Part shown: piece after piece, positions 36,404-45,947 of the stretch
Layout of the letters: the number at the start of each line of letters is the position of its first letter
How positions within the stretch are numbered: the first letter of the stretch is position 1
Assembly (NCBI GenBank): GCA_016219645.1
Contig: JACRLR010000040.1
Coordinates: 186,001 to 250,000, forward strand
DNA from: Nitrospirota bacterium
GTDB taxonomy: Bacteria > Nitrospirota > Nitrospiria > Nitrospirales > Nitrospiraceae
DNA: 64,000 nt
Reading direction: 5' to 3'
Translations under genes and position numbers: made by a program
The notes under the pieces: model-generated
What the model saw: only the letters and a program-made list of their open reading frames with translations
Databases searched by the model: none
Told to the model about the DNA's origin: nothing

Positions 36404-37480
36404 ATGATTCTTGCCGGAGATATCGGGGGTACGAAAACCTACTTGGCCCTGTTCGACTGGCACGAAGATCGCGTGGATCCTGTCAGGCTGGAATCATTTC
36501 ACAGTGCCGATTACACCTCGTTGGAGGACATGCTCACAGAATTTCTCGTCCCGCCGAAGCCCCCGACTCCCTTTGCCGAACTTGCAGTCGGGAAAAGTGA
36601 GGCGGTCGAGCTGGAACCGGAACCGCCAACGGAAGGGCCGCTGAAGATCGACGCGGCTTCTTTCGGCATCGCCGGGCCTGTCATACAGAACCGGTGTCAG
36701 ACCACTAACCTCCCCTGGGTGGTCGATGGGGCCACGCTGGCGAAGCGCTTCGACATACCGAAAGTGAAGCTGCTCAACGATCTTGAAGCTATGGCCCACG
36801 GGATTCTGCTCCTCCGACCGGACGAAGTTCATATTCTCAACGCAGGCAATCCACCACCGCACAACCAGGCGATTGCGTTGCTCGCAGCAGGAACGGGATT
36901 GGGCGAATGCATCCTCTTTTGGAACGGCTCGCGCTATCAAGCCATGCCGTCGGAAGGCGGCCACGCAGACTTCGCACCGAACAACGACAACGAAATCGAA
37001 TTGCTGCGCCACCTGCGCAGTAATTACCTGCACGTGAGTTACGAACGGGTGTTGTCCGGACCAGGTCTGCACGCCATCTATGACTATGTCCGAGACAGCA
37101 AGAAAAATGAGCCGACCTGGCTCTCGGAAGAGATCAAAGCCGGTGACCCGGCGGCAGTGATTGCAGAAGCAGGGCTCAAGGGGCGGGCAGACATCGCCAA
37201 ACAGACGCTCGACCTGTTCGCCTCCATCTATGGAGCAGAAGCGGGCAATCTTGCCCTGAAAGCTATGGCACTCAACGGCGTGTATCTGGGCGGCGGCATC
37301 GCACCAAAACTGTTGGCCAAACTGAAAGACGGAACTTTCATGAAAGGTTTCACCAACAAAGGCCGCTTCAAACGCCTGATGGATTCAATCCCGGTGAAAG
37401 TGGTCATGAATCAGAAGACCCCCCTACTCGGTGCCGCATCCGTTGCCGCAGCCCTTGCCCATAGCCCCACACCATCATGA
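36404..37480 (+). CDS. glk: glucokinase
   Basis: ATP-dependent glucose phosphorylation to glucose-6-phosphate; cytoplasmic. 358 residues from the ATG at 36404 (MILAGDIGGTKTYLALFDW) behind a modest GTGAGGGTAGG. The phosphate-1 motif DIGGTKT, catalytic Asp region KLLNDLEAMAHGI, AAGTGLGECILFW and glucose-binding SEGGHADFAP are present, as in the bacterial glucokinase (Pfam Glucokinase) group. A Pro/Glu-rich insertion (residues about 45-78) is unusual. The stop overlaps rpiA (ATGA). Confidence 0.94.
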   Translation: MILAGDIGGTKTYLALFDWHEDRVDPVRLESFHSADYTSLEDMLTEFLVPPKPPTPFAELAVGKSEAVELEPEPPTEGPLKIDAASFGIAGPVIQNRCQTTNLPWVVDGATLAKRFDIPKVKLLNDLEAMAHGILLLRPDEVHILNAGNPPPHNQAIALLAAGTGLGECILFWNGSRYQAMPSEGGHADFAPNNDNEIELLRHLRSNYLHVSYERVLSGPGLHAIYDYVRDSKKNEPTWLSEEIKAGDPAAVIAEAGLKGRADIAKQTLDLFASIYGAEAGNLALKAMALNGVYLGGGIAPKLLAKLKDGTFMKGFTNKGRFKRLMDSIPVKVVMNQKTPLLGAASVAAALAHSPTPS

Positions 37481-38175
37481 GCAATCAGAACTTGGAAAGC
37501 TCGAAGAAGGCCGCCGCGTTAACAGCTGTCGAGTTCGTCCGTGATGGGATGGTCGTAGGCCTTGGGACCGGCTCAACAGCCAAGCATTTGATCATCGCGT
37601 TGGGGGAAAAAGTCCGCGCGGGGATGAAGTTGCGAGGCGTGCCGACCTCCCACGAGACTGCCGAGTTGGCCAGGCAGCAGGGCATTTCACTCATCGACCA
37701 GGACAACGCCTGGATCATCGACGTGGCAATCGACGGGGCGGATCAGGTTGATCCCAACTTCAACCTCATCAAAGGTGGAGGCGGCGCGCTCTTGAAGGAA
37801 AAGATTGTCGCTGCCTCAGCCAGGCAGTTCATCGTCATGGTCGACCATACAAAGCGAGTTCCGGTATTGGGGGGATCCTTCCCGCTCCCGATCGAAGTAG
37901 TCCCATTTGGCTGGGGCAGTACGGCGCGCGAGATCGAAGCGCTCACGAAAAGCCGGGTGGTACTCCGGGAGCGAAACGGTGCCCCATTTAAAACCGAGTC
38001 TGGCAACCTGATTGTGGATGTCCACATTGACCGCATCGAACAGCCGCGCGAGCTGGAAATGTCGTTGAACCACATTCCTGGCATCGTCGAGACCGGCCTC
38101 TTCGTGAACCGAACGGACATCTTGATCGTCGGAACTCCCCAGGGCGTCGAAACCCAGCATGCATCGAGGACATGA
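37477..38175 (+). CDS. rpiA: ribose-5-phosphate isomerase A
   Basis: Interconverts ribose-5-P and ribulose-5-P in the pentose phosphate pathway. 232 residues, with GLGTGSTAKHLI, DGADQVDPNFNLIKGGGGAL and KEKIVAASARQFIVMVDHTK matching RpiA catalytic and substrate loops, then the C-terminal GIVETGLFVNRTDILIVG. Overlaps both neighbours by 4 nt (ATGA at each end), so glk-rpiA-aminopeptidase is a coupled operon linking sugar phosphate metabolism with a peptidase. Confidence 0.96.
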   Translation: MSNQNLESSKKAAALTAVEFVRDGMVVGLGTGSTAKHLIIALGEKVRAGMKLRGVPTSHETAELARQQGISLIDQDNAWIIDVAIDGADQVDPNFNLIKGGGGALLKEKIVAASARQFIVMVDHTKRVPVLGGSFPLPIEVVPFGWGSTAREIEALTKSRVVLRERNGAPFKTESGNLIVDVHIDRIEQPRELEMSLNHIPGIVETGLFVNRTDILIVGTPQGVETQHASRT

Positions 38176-40913
38176 GTGAGTCTCTCAGCAGGCGCCAGGT
38201 GTTCAGGACCTTGGCACAGGCCTGCTTTCTGCTGGCCCTTCCAGTAGCACAGACATTGCTCGCAGCACTGGCGCCGGCAGGCGCCGCAACTTCAACTATA
38301 CGACCGGAAGGTGAAGAAATGAATCTTGATGACAGTCCCGGCAGCATGGACCCCTATCGATTGCCCAGACACATTCTTCCCCATCGATACGATCTCCGGC
38401 TCGAACCAGATCTCGACCGCGCGACATTCGCAGGGAGGGAAACCGTAGTTCTCACGATTACCCAGACGACTGGCTTCATCGTTCTCAATGCTGTTGATCT
38501 GGTGATCTCATCCGCCATACTGGAAGGGTCATCAAGTACGCGACAGAATGCCACGATTGAGCTACACGACTCGACGCAACGCTGTCAGCTGACGTTTTCT
38601 CAGCCCATTGCGCCAGGTGAATGGAAGCTGCACCTGACCTTCCAGGGGAAATTGAATGACCAACTGCGCGGGTTCTACCGCAGTACCTATAAAGACCATG
38701 CCGGCGTCACGCACTGGATGGCCGCGACCCAATTTGAAGCCACCGATGCCCGTCGGGCCTTTCCCTGCTGGGACGAACCGGATTTCAAAGCGGTGTTTGC
38801 GACAACTCTGGTCATCGATCCGCGCTTGACCGCTGTCTCAAATACAGCAGTTGCATCAGAGTCCATCGAGTCAGGCAAAAAAGTCCTCCGGTTTGCCGAC
38901 AGTATCAAGATGTCGACTTACCTTGTCGCCTTCATCGTTGGAAAGATCGAAACCACCCAACCAATATTCGTCGGGAAGGCGCCCCTACGGCTCTGGACCG
39001 TTCCTGGCAAGCAACCGCTCACGTCGTTCGGCCACGAGATTGCAGTGGCCTCGCTAAAGTTTTTTGAAGAGTACTACGGTATTCCCTATCCCGGCGACAA
39101 GCTGGATCTGCTTGCCATTCCTGACTTTGCGTCCGGCGCCATGGAAAATCTCGGGGCGATTACCTTCCGAGAAACCGCCTTGCTGGTCGATCGACAGAGT
39201 GCCACGCATGGAGAATTGGAGCGGGTGGCCGATGTGGTCGCGCATGAAAACGCGCACATGTGGTTCGGGGACTTGGTGACCATGTCCTGGTGGAATGGGC
39301 TCTGGCTGAATGAGGCCTTCGCGACCTTCATGGAAATGCTGGCGGTCGATGCCTGGAAACCGGAATGGAAACGTTGGGAAGCCTTTGGCAGCTCCCGCGC
39401 TGCGGCCTTCGCTGTCGACGGGCTACACAGCACCAGACCGATCGAATATCAGGTGCAGGCTCCCAAGGACGCCGAAGCGATGTTCGACGTCCTGACCTAT
39501 GAAAAGGGCGCGTCAGTGCTTCGGATGTTGGAGCAGCACATTGGCCCGATCGTCTTCCGCGACGGTGTCCGCGACTACTTGCGCGCACATGCCTATGGGA
39601 ACGCGGACACGAACGATCTCTGGGTATCGTTGGGGAAGATCGCCAAGCATCCGGTCCCTGAACTCATGGACAGCTGGATTTTCCAACCAGGCTTTCCGTT
39701 GATCACGGCTGAACTGCGGAAAGGTGTCGAATTCGTGTTAACTCAACAGCGCTTCACCTACCTGAACCCCTCACCCCTTACGCCTCACCCTTCACCACCT
39801 GTGACATGGCACATCCCGCTCCAGATGAAAGTCACAGGCGGCGGTAAGACCAGCAGCTCTCGCATGTTGCTGACGGAGAAGGAGACGACAGTTCCCCTCC
39901 CTCACGATTGGGAGTCGGTCCTATTGAACGAGGGGGGGCATGGATTCTATCGAGTGCGTTATGGGCAAGATCTCATGGATCGGCTTCTGAAGAGCGGCCT
40001 CGATCGACTCGCTGTCACCGAACGGTTCAACCTCATTAACGACGCCTGGGCCACCACTATCGCTGGCCTCATGCCCCTCACGGGCTATCTTGACCTGACA
40101 GCCCGCTTCACGACAGAGGAGGACAAGAATGTCTGGGCTGTGATCCTGGACTCCTTCTCCTTCCTCAATCGGATTGTCACCGTAGAAGATCGGCCGATGC
40201 TTGAAGCCTTTGTACGAAGTCGGCTGAGCCCCGCCGTGACCTCGTTGGGTTGGGCACCACGAAGCGGCGAGAGTGAAGGAACGAAACAATTACGAGGTGA
40301 ACTGATCGGCGCCCAGGGAAGGCTCGGCAATGACCCAGTTACCCAGGAGCGCGCAGCCGAACTCTATGGGGCCTATCGCCTCAACGCGACAGCGGTTGAT
40401 CCGAATGTCGTCCCTTCGATCGTTGCCATTCTCGCTCATACGGGCGATGCAACCAGGTACGACGAATTTCACGACAGATTCCGCACCGCCGTGACACCAC
40501 AAGAAGAACGGCGCTATCTCTTCTCGCTCGCGGCATTTCAACCCAAGGCCTTGGTCGAACGCACACTTGCCCGCACCATCAGCGGAGAGATCCGAACGCA
40601 AGATGCGCCCTTTCTTGTCAGCGCGGTCCTGGGCAATGTTTACGGGAGAGAGTTGGCTTGGGATTTTGTGAAAACGAACTGGGAAAAGATGGACCGGTTG
40701 TTTCCCAAACAAGGGATGCGTCGACTCTGTAGCGGGATCAGTAACCTGGCCACGCCGGAACTGGAACAAGATGTGCGCACATTCTTCGAATCTCGCAAGA
40801 TCGACCTGGGAGGGAAGACACTCGATCAAAACCTCGAACAATTGCGGATTATCGTCGCGGTCAGAGAGCGAGACAGCCGCACCTTGCGCTCGTACCTCGC
40901 CCAATATCGCTAA
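38172..40913 (+). CDS. M1-family aminopeptidase with Tat-like signal and repeat-derived insertion
   Basis: Zinc metallopeptidase of the M1 (PepN/ERAP) family, 913 residues. The N-terminal SRRQVFRTLAQACFLLALPV looks like a twin-arginine signal, followed by an Ala-rich cleavage region, so the enzyme may be exported folded. The exopeptidase motif is GAMENLGAITFRE, the zinc site is HENAHMWFGDLV with the third ligand Glu in WLNEAFATFME, and the ERAP1-like C-terminal domain follows. In a loop around residue 533 the sequence PSPLTPHPSPP interrupts the family pattern; it is encoded by a 7-bp-unit repeat at 39767-39794. The reading frame is preserved. Confidence 0.93.
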   Translation: MSESLSRRQVFRTLAQACFLLALPVAQTLLAALAPAGAATSTIRPEGEEMNLDDSPGSMDPYRLPRHILPHRYDLRLEPDLDRATFAGRETVVLTITQTTGFIVLNAVDLVISSAILEGSSSTRQNATIELHDSTQRCQLTFSQPIAPGEWKLHLTFQGKLNDQLRGFYRSTYKDHAGVTHWMAATQFEATDARRAFPCWDEPDFKAVFATTLVIDPRLTAVSNTAVASESIESGKKVLRFADSIKMSTYLVAFIVGKIETTQPIFVGKAPLRLWTVPGKQPLTSFGHEIAVASLKFFEEYYGIPYPGDKLDLLAIPDFASGAMENLGAITFRETALLVDRQSATHGELERVADVVAHENAHMWFGDLVTMSWWNGLWLNEAFATFMEMLAVDAWKPEWKRWEAFGSSRAAAFAVDGLHSTRPIEYQVQAPKDAEAMFDVLTYEKGASVLRMLEQHIGPIVFRDGVRDYLRAHAYGNADTNDLWVSLGKIAKHPVPELMDSWIFQPGFPLITAELRKGVEFVLTQQRFTYLNPSPLTPHPSPPVTWHIPLQMKVTGGGKTSSSRMLLTEKETTVPLPHDWESVLLNEGGHGFYRVRYGQDLMDRLLKSGLDRLAVTERFNLINDAWATTIAGLMPLTGYLDLTARFTTEEDKNVWAVILDSFSFLNRIVTVEDRPMLEAFVRSRLSPAVTSLGWAPRSGESEGTKQLRGELIGAQGRLGNDPVTQERAAELYGAYRLNATAVDPNVVPSIVAILAHTGDATRYDEFHDRFRTAVTPQEERRYLFSLAAFQPKALVERTLARTISGEIRTQDAPFLVSAVLGNVYGRELAWDFVKTNWEKMDRLFPKQGMRRLCSGISNLATPELEQDVRTFFESRKIDLGGKTLDQNLEQLRIIVAVRERDSRTLRSYLAQYR
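39767..39794 (+). repeat. 7-bp-unit repeat inside the aminopeptidase gene
   Basis: Heptads CCCCTCA, CCCCTTA, CGCCTCA, CCCTTCA in tandem, matching the right arms of the intergenic family. Only one arm is present. It is translated into a Pro-rich loop between the strands QQRF and WHIPL and does not break the frame. Confidence 0.75.
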
Positions 40914-40951
40914 CTGGCTGCCCGGGCGGCTTGAGGCGATTCAGCACTCTG

Positions 40952-40979
40952 TAGTAGGCTGAGGGCATACAGCCTACTA
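40952..40979 (+). other. leader hairpin before the sugar dehydrogenase gene
   Basis: TAGTAGGCTG and CAGCCTACTA form a perfect 10-bp stem with an 8-nt loop, ending 16 nt before the ATG of the next gene and just upstream of its GGAGGGG ribosome binding site. There is no T-run, so it is more likely a leader structure or operator than a terminator. Confidence 0.45.
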
Positions 40980-40995
40980 TGACTCGGAGGGGCTG

Positions 40996-42195
40996 ATGAA
41001 GCGGATTTGCCGCCTGTTGATAGTTGGTTTGGTCGTTGTCACTACCGGCTGCCTGATTGGGTGTTCCGGAAACGATAGCCAACAAGACTCTGAGCTTCCT
41101 ACCTCTACCAGTGTGACACTCCAAACCGTCACAACAGGTCTAAATTTTCCGGTGTTCATGACCACAGCTCCGAACGACAACTTCCGTCTTTTCATTGTCG
41201 AAAAAGGAGGTCTGATCAGAATTCATAACAGGAACAGTCCCTCCCTGAGTCCTACTACTTTTCTAAACCTTAGCGGACTCGTTTCAACAGTAGGAGAGCG
41301 GGGCCTTCTGGGGATGGCCTTTGATCCCGGGTACATCACGAATGGTCAGTTCTATGTCTTCTACACGAATCAGAACGGCGATCTTGTGATCGCTCGTTAT
41401 ATAAGAGCGACGTCGGACGTTGCCAATCCAGCTTCCGCAGTAATTCTGCCACCCACCATTCAACGTAATCCAAACTTGTCAAACCATAACGGAGGCATGC
41501 TGGCGTTTGGTCCAGATGGCTGCCTCTATGCCGGCGTCGGCGATGGAGGAGGAAGTGGAGACCCGAACGACAACGGGCAGAATCTGAACAGCAGGCTCGG
41601 AAAACTCTTGCGTATCAATCCCGCAACCGGGGGACCCTGTCTCACGGGTTTCCCTCCCAACCCGTTCGTAAGCGGAGGCGCCCCCGAAGTCTGGAGCTTC
41701 GGGCTGCGCAACCCCTGGCGGTTTTCCTTCGATCGGGTAACAAATGATCTGTATATCGGGGATGTTGGACAAGGGGCAAGGGAAGAACTAAATGTCTCAC
41801 TCGCCCCGAACGCGGGGCGAGCGCTCAACTACGGCTGGCGGTTCATGGAAGGGTTTTTCTGTTTCAATCCCTCCAGCAATTGCAACCCTGGCACCCCTCC
41901 TTTGACTTTGCCAGTACTCGACTATCCTCACGACGACGGAGCCTGTGCGGTGACGGGCGGGTATGTCTACAGAGGATCAGCAATGCCGGCGCTGCAAGGC
42001 ACCTATTTCTATGGAGATTTTTGTGCGGGCTTTGTGAGGAGTTTCCGGTATCAGAATGGTCAACCAACAGAGCAGACAGAGTGGCCTTTACTCAGTCCGC
42101 CGGGTGGTTCTGTGGCGAGTTTTGGAGAGGATGCGGCTGGTGAGCTCTATCTCATGACCCAAGGGGGCGGGCTTTTCAAGTTTGTCCCCAATTGA
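40996..42195 (+). CDS. glucose/sorbosone dehydrogenase-like (PQQ-dependent sugar dehydrogenase) lipoprotein
   Basis: 399 residues. Lipoprotein signal with lipobox IGCS (LVVVTTGCLIGCSGND; either of two Cys could be lipidated). The body is the six-bladed propeller of the soluble PQQ glucose dehydrogenase / HHIP-like family: GERGLLGMAFDPGY, NHNGGMLAFGPDGCLYAGVG, SFGLRNPWRFSFDRVTNDLY and YIGDVGQGAREELN. The conserved His in NHNGG and Arg in LRNPWR match catalytic and cofactor positions. The substrate is unknown. A strong GGAGGGG precedes the start. Confidence 0.88.
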   Translation: MKRICRLLIVGLVVVTTGCLIGCSGNDSQQDSELPTSTSVTLQTVTTGLNFPVFMTTAPNDNFRLFIVEKGGLIRIHNRNSPSLSPTTFLNLSGLVSTVGERGLLGMAFDPGYITNGQFYVFYTNQNGDLVIARYIRATSDVANPASAVILPPTIQRNPNLSNHNGGMLAFGPDGCLYAGVGDGGGSGDPNDNGQNLNSRLGKLLRINPATGGPCLTGFPPNPFVSGGAPEVWSFGLRNPWRFSFDRVTNDLYIGDVGQGAREELNVSLAPNAGRALNYGWRFMEGFFCFNPSSNCNPGTPPLTLPVLDYPHDDGACAVTGGYVYRGSAMPALQGTYFYGDFCAGFVRSFRYQNGQPTEQTEWPLLSPPGGSVASFGEDAAGELYLMTQGGGLFKFVPN

Positions 42196-42294
42196 TGGAC
42201 TGCGGTTAGCCTCTCGAAAGGGGGGTTGCTGCTGAATGTCACGAATTTATACAATTGGACCCCAGGGCCACTCACAGAGGAGCCATCATATACA

Positions 42295-42789
42295 ATGCGC
42301 AGCTACAGTTGCCCGAAGTGCGGGACCGTGAAGACAAGACTCGCTCCACGCCATGGGGTCGCTGATCGGCTCCTCAGCACCCTGACTATTTACCCTCTGC
42401 GTTGTCAGCTCTGTACCCACCGCTTTACCACCTTCCTCGGCAAGCTCAAAGCCAACCCTCGCCGCAACTATGACCGGGTCACGGTCCAGTATCCGGCACA
42501 GGTTCGCCCAGTCCATGATTCCAGCCAACGAGTCGTTGTCGAAGGGGTGCTCTCGAATCTATCCCTGCGAGGGTGCCGTGTACTCACGAGCCAGCGTATT
42601 CCGATGGGCTGCCAGGTGATGCTGGAATTTCATCCTGCCGAGTACGATAATCCCATCATGGTCGACGGCGCCCTTGTCCGCTCCCGCACTGCTGAAGGAA
42701 TCGGCCTGCGCTTTTCCAGTTTCCTGCGTTCGGAGGAACGGCGTCTCCGCCGCATTCTGGACTTGCGCCTTCCCGACCACGCCATCTAA
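42295..42789 (+). CDS. PilZ-domain protein with N-terminal zinc ribbon
   Basis: 164 residues from the ATG at 42295 (MRSYSCPKCGTVKTRLA); a TTG at 42226 behind AAAGGGGGG is an alternative start. The N-terminal half carries two cysteine pairs (CPKC and CQLC), a likely zinc ribbon. The C-terminal PilZ domain has the c-di-GMP motifs RNYDR (RxxxR) and NLSLRG ([D/N]xSxxG), so it should bind c-di-GMP. The output is unknown. A palindromic repeat begins directly after the stop. Confidence 0.88.
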   Translation: MRSYSCPKCGTVKTRLAPRHGVADRLLSTLTIYPLRCQLCTHRFTTFLGKLKANPRRNYDRVTVQYPAQVRPVHDSSQRVVVEGVLSNLSLRGCRVLTSQRIPMGCQVMLEFHPAEYDNPIMVDGALVRSRTAEGIGLRFSSFLRSEERRLRRILDLRLPDHAI

Positions 42790-42953
42790 CAGAATGCTGA
42801 AAAAGGGCGGCGGGGTAGCTGGGACGATCCCCGTGCTCGCGCAACGCGCGGCCTTGGAAGGCCCTCGCTGGACGCGCGCAGTTGGGATCATCCCACCCAC
42901 CCCTTAAGTGATCGTTCGCTGCAGTCGCGCTGACGGCCGTTTTGAGCATCCTG
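42790..42953. repeat. 164-bp imperfect palindrome after the PilZ gene
   Basis: The terminal arms CAGAATGCTGAAAAA (42790-42804) and TTTTGAGCATCCTG (42940-42953) are complementary with few mismatches. Inner arms GGGGTAGCTGGGACGATCCC (42812-42831) and its near-complement ending at 42905 extend the fold, with a GC-rich apex. It begins at the base after the PilZ stop codon. The ATGCTGAAAAA end suggests a dispersed family; only one copy is in this window. Confidence 0.65.
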
Positions 42954-43173
42954 AAGCTGTTGAAGCATCCGGGCCACTCCGGAATATTCCAACGATGCTT
43001 TGTGTATATCCAGGTTTTCCGCAGTCTGCTAATGGTCGTTCGTCCTTCGCCCATGCTGTGATTCCTTTGATTCATAGCTTCTCTCCCTCTTCATTCTCCT
43101 CAGTAAGCAGACCGGTTGTCTTCCACTGCGCGCGTCCAACGAGGTCTTCCGATCCCATGACTGCTTTCTTAAA
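42954..43173. repeat. spacer with partial copy of the GCGCGTCCAACGAGG repeat
   Basis: Spacer between two palindromic elements in the convergent PilZ/ABC permease gap. TGCGCGCGTCCAACGAGG at 43137-43154 is the left half of the conserved core seen at 43199 and 56354. The remainder (42954-43136) shows nothing recognised; short open frames here are not supported. Confidence 0.5.
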
Positions 43174-43268
43174 GGGAGCGGCCCAGGCTGCCCTTTACTG
43201 CGCGCATCGAACGAGCACATTCTTATCGTGCGCGTTCTGCGAGCAAGAAGGGGACCTGAGCCGCTCCC
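43174..43268. repeat. palindromic repeat with conserved core, copy 2
   Basis: The outer arms GGGAGCGGCCCAGGC (43174) and CTGAGCCGCTCCC (ending 43268) are complementary. The core starts TGCGCGCATCGAACGAGCAC at 43199 and continues with TCGTGCGCGTTCTGCGAGCA, itself an inner hairpin. It lies 12 nt beyond the 3' end of the ABC permease gene and is followed on the + strand by a T-rich tract (CCTTTTTTATT). Confidence 0.75.
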
Positions 43269-43280
43269 TTCCATCCTTTT

Positions 43281-45947
43281 TTATTCGTGTCGGAGCACGG
43301 CCAGCGGCGGTTGGCCGAGAATCCGGTAGGTACTTGCGAAACCCACGATCAGCGTCAGCAACATCGTGAGGAGAAGGCCGATGCCGAGCACCCATGGTTG
43401 CATGCCCCAGGGAAGTTCGAACACAACCTGCACCAGTGCCCATGACAAGACACTCCCGAGGGCCAGCCCGATTAGTCCGGCAACGGCGCCCAGCAGGACA
43501 TACTCCATGGCAAAGGCGCGGGCAATCAGACCACGAGTTGCGCCCAGGGCCTTGAGAATGACCGATTCGTAGAGGCGCCGGTAGCGTGTCGCTGCGAGTG
43601 CCGCCGCCATGACCAGCCCGCCGGCTGCCACACAAAATAACGCCACGGCCCTGATGGCCAGCGAGAGACGATCGAGCACCTTTGCAAAACTATCGAGCAC
43701 GTCACCGATATGAATCGCGCTGATGTTCGGGAATGAGGCGACGACCGCCTGCTGCAACGGCATCTCTTTCTCCGGCGAAACCCGGACCGTCGACACATAG
43801 GTTAACGGCACCCCGTCAATCGAGCCGGGGGACAGGATCATATAGAAGTTCGTCGAGAAGTTTCCCCATTCGACTTTGCGGATACTGCTTACCTCCGCTG
43901 ACACAGTGGTCCCCTGAATATCGAACTCCACGGTTGAGCCGATCGTGAGTCCTAAATTCAAGGCCGCGTCTTCTTCCACTGACACCTGTGGGGTTGAGAA
44001 GGTTTGCCCGGCCTTCCACCATTCCCCCTTGACCACTTTATTGTCTTTCGGGAGGTTGTCGAGGAAGGTCAGTACATATTCCCTGGTGAAGTACCACTGT
44101 TGACCCCGTCCCTCTTTTCCCTCCCCGCTCTTGTCGCGCTTTTCCGCCCCCTCATCTACCGTGACGGCACGGCCATTGACCGCATGGAGTCGCGAACGTA
44201 CCAGCGGCGTGAGCTCCGGACGGCCTGAGCCGGTCTGTCGATCGACCAGCGACAGGAATCCCTTCGCTTGATCGGGCTGAATATCGATAAAGAAAAAGGT
44301 CGGGGCATCCGCCGGACGATTCTCCTGTATCTGTTGGAGCAGCGCCCGTTCCACCAATGACACAGTCACGATCACCATCACGCCGATGCCGATGGCCACC
44401 ATGATTCCGGTCGCCTGGCTCCCCGGCCGGACGACGTTACCCAGGGCATAACGGAGGCTCAAGATGCGAGGCAAGGGGACGGAGGCCAGCCCCAACACGA
44501 ACAGCCTCGCACAGACATAGAGGATGGCAATGGCAAGGGACAACGAACCGAGAAACAGGAAGCCGACAGACAATGAACCTGCTTGCCACACGGAGAGGGC
44601 GCACAACCCGAGAATGATCACTCCCGCCGTGCCGACATTCCAGGGATCGGCCAGTTCCCATTTCACCCACCATTGTGACGGAGGGGTCCCATGCTTGACC
44701 GTCGCCAGTTCCGCATCCTGCCTGAAGATCGCACCAGGGTGAATCTCTCGAGTCTTCAACAGGGGCCACAGGGTGAACAGCAGCGTCGACAGGAGTCCTA
44801 GCGCCGCTCCCTTCATCAAGGGCCAGCTCGAGGACCACGATAATTCTGCTGAGACACCCAATTGATCGAGGAGGTCAGACCCGAACAGACCGGCGATGAG
44901 AGACGGCAATCCTCGCTGGAGTGCCATGCCCAACAAGATTCCCGCGAGGCTTCCGACTGATCCCAAGAAAATCGCTTGCGTCACATAGGTCAAGACCACG
45001 GTGGCCGAATCAGCACCGACTGCTTTCAAGATCGCAATGGTCCGCAGCTTGTCGCGCAAGAAGGCATGAATCGAGGTTCCGACTCCTAGTCCACCGATGA
45101 ATAGGGCGGTCAGACCGATCAGTCCGAGATACCGGGAGAGCTGATCGAGAAATTTCCTCAACTGTGACTGGGATGTGCGATAGCTGGATACGCGAGCGGA
45201 ATCCGACGCCAGCCGGTCGCGCAGCTCTGAGAGGAGTGGCTCCAGCGGCAGATCGGACGGAATCTTCACGAGATACCGTTCTCGCACGCGGCTTCCTGGC
45301 TTGATCAACGCCGCCGCCTGTAATCCCTCCTGCGTCACCATGACCCGTGGTCCCAACGTAAAGGCATTGGCCATCCGATCCGGCTCGACCCGCACAATGC
45401 CGGTGATCAGAAACATCGCTTGGCCGATCTTCAACGGATCTCCGACCGAGAGACCCATTCGAATCAGCAGCGATTCCTGTACCACCGCGCCAAAACAGGT
45501 CTGTTTGCCACAGCGGCGCTCATCAGGGTGGAGCAGCACCTCGAGCGGTTGCGCCGGGTCCAGCCGGACCGTTCCATACAGGGGGTACATCGATTCGACC
45601 GCTTTGAGTTCGATGATCTGGGTCGGTTGGCTCGCAGTTGGTCCGCGGGTTGTGCGCGAGGCCATGGCGACCAGCTCGCTGACGTGGGTGACGGCCAGAC
45701 CTCGATCGCCCAATTCGTGCAGCACCGCCTGCCCTACGAGACTCGGGGAATGAGTCAGACGAATCTCAAGATCGCCGCCCAACATCCCCCGCGCCTCCTT
45801 TGTGACGGCGCGTTCCACATGGGAGCTGAACAATGACACCCCGACCAAGGCCCCGACACCGATCGCAATACAGGCGAAGAAATAAAGAAAGTGCCGCCAG
45901 GCCCCCCTGGTTTCACGCCAGGCCATCCTGAAGATGAAAGGATTCAC
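43281..45947 (-). CDS. FtsX-like ABC transporter permease (YbbP-like)
   Basis: Large MacB/FtsX-type permease, 888 residues, with about ten TM helices and two periplasmic domains. The N-terminal MAWRETRGAWRHFLYFFACI is typical of the YbbP group. TM clusters lie around YLGLIGLTALFIGGLGVGTS, the middle four-helix block and the C-terminal LLGAVAGLIGLALGSVLSWA. The start overlaps the stop of the ATPase gene (4 nt). Together with the divergent tesA-like gene it reproduces the tesA-ybbA-ybbP neighbourhood of Proteobacteria, where the transporter is linked to extraction of hydrophobic compounds or lipids from the membrane. Confidence 0.9.
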   Translation of the reverse strand: MNPFIFRMAWRETRGAWRHFLYFFACIAIGVGALVGVSLFSSHVERAVTKEARGMLGGDLEIRLTHSPSLVGQAVLHELGDRGLAVTHVSELVAMASRTTRGPTASQPTQIIELKAVESMYPLYGTVRLDPAQPLEVLLHPDERRCGKQTCFGAVVQESLLIRMGLSVGDPLKIGQAMFLITGIVRVEPDRMANAFTLGPRVMVTQEGLQAAALIKPGSRVRERYLVKIPSDLPLEPLLSELRDRLASDSARVSSYRTSQSQLRKFLDQLSRYLGLIGLTALFIGGLGVGTSIHAFLRDKLRTIAILKAVGADSATVVLTYVTQAIFLGSVGSLAGILLGMALQRGLPSLIAGLFGSDLLDQLGVSAELSWSSSWPLMKGAALGLLSTLLFTLWPLLKTREIHPGAIFRQDAELATVKHGTPPSQWWVKWELADPWNVGTAGVIILGLCALSVWQAGSLSVGFLFLGSLSLAIAILYVCARLFVLGLASVPLPRILSLRYALGNVVRPGSQATGIMVAIGIGVMVIVTVSLVERALLQQIQENRPADAPTFFFIDIQPDQAKGFLSLVDRQTGSGRPELTPLVRSRLHAVNGRAVTVDEGAEKRDKSGEGKEGRGQQWYFTREYVLTFLDNLPKDNKVVKGEWWKAGQTFSTPQVSVEEDAALNLGLTIGSTVEFDIQGTTVSAEVSSIRKVEWGNFSTNFYMILSPGSIDGVPLTYVSTVRVSPEKEMPLQQAVVASFPNISAIHIGDVLDSFAKVLDRLSLAIRAVALFCVAAGGLVMAAALAATRYRRLYESVILKALGATRGLIARAFAMEYVLLGAVAGLIGLALGSVLSWALVQVVFELPWGMQPWVLGIGLLLTMLLTLIVGFASTYRILGQPPLAVLRHE

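Noticed and set aside
42908-43369. 153-codon open frame across the PilZ/ABC permease gap
   Set aside because: Runs through two repeat elements and into the opposite gene; composition is not protein-like.
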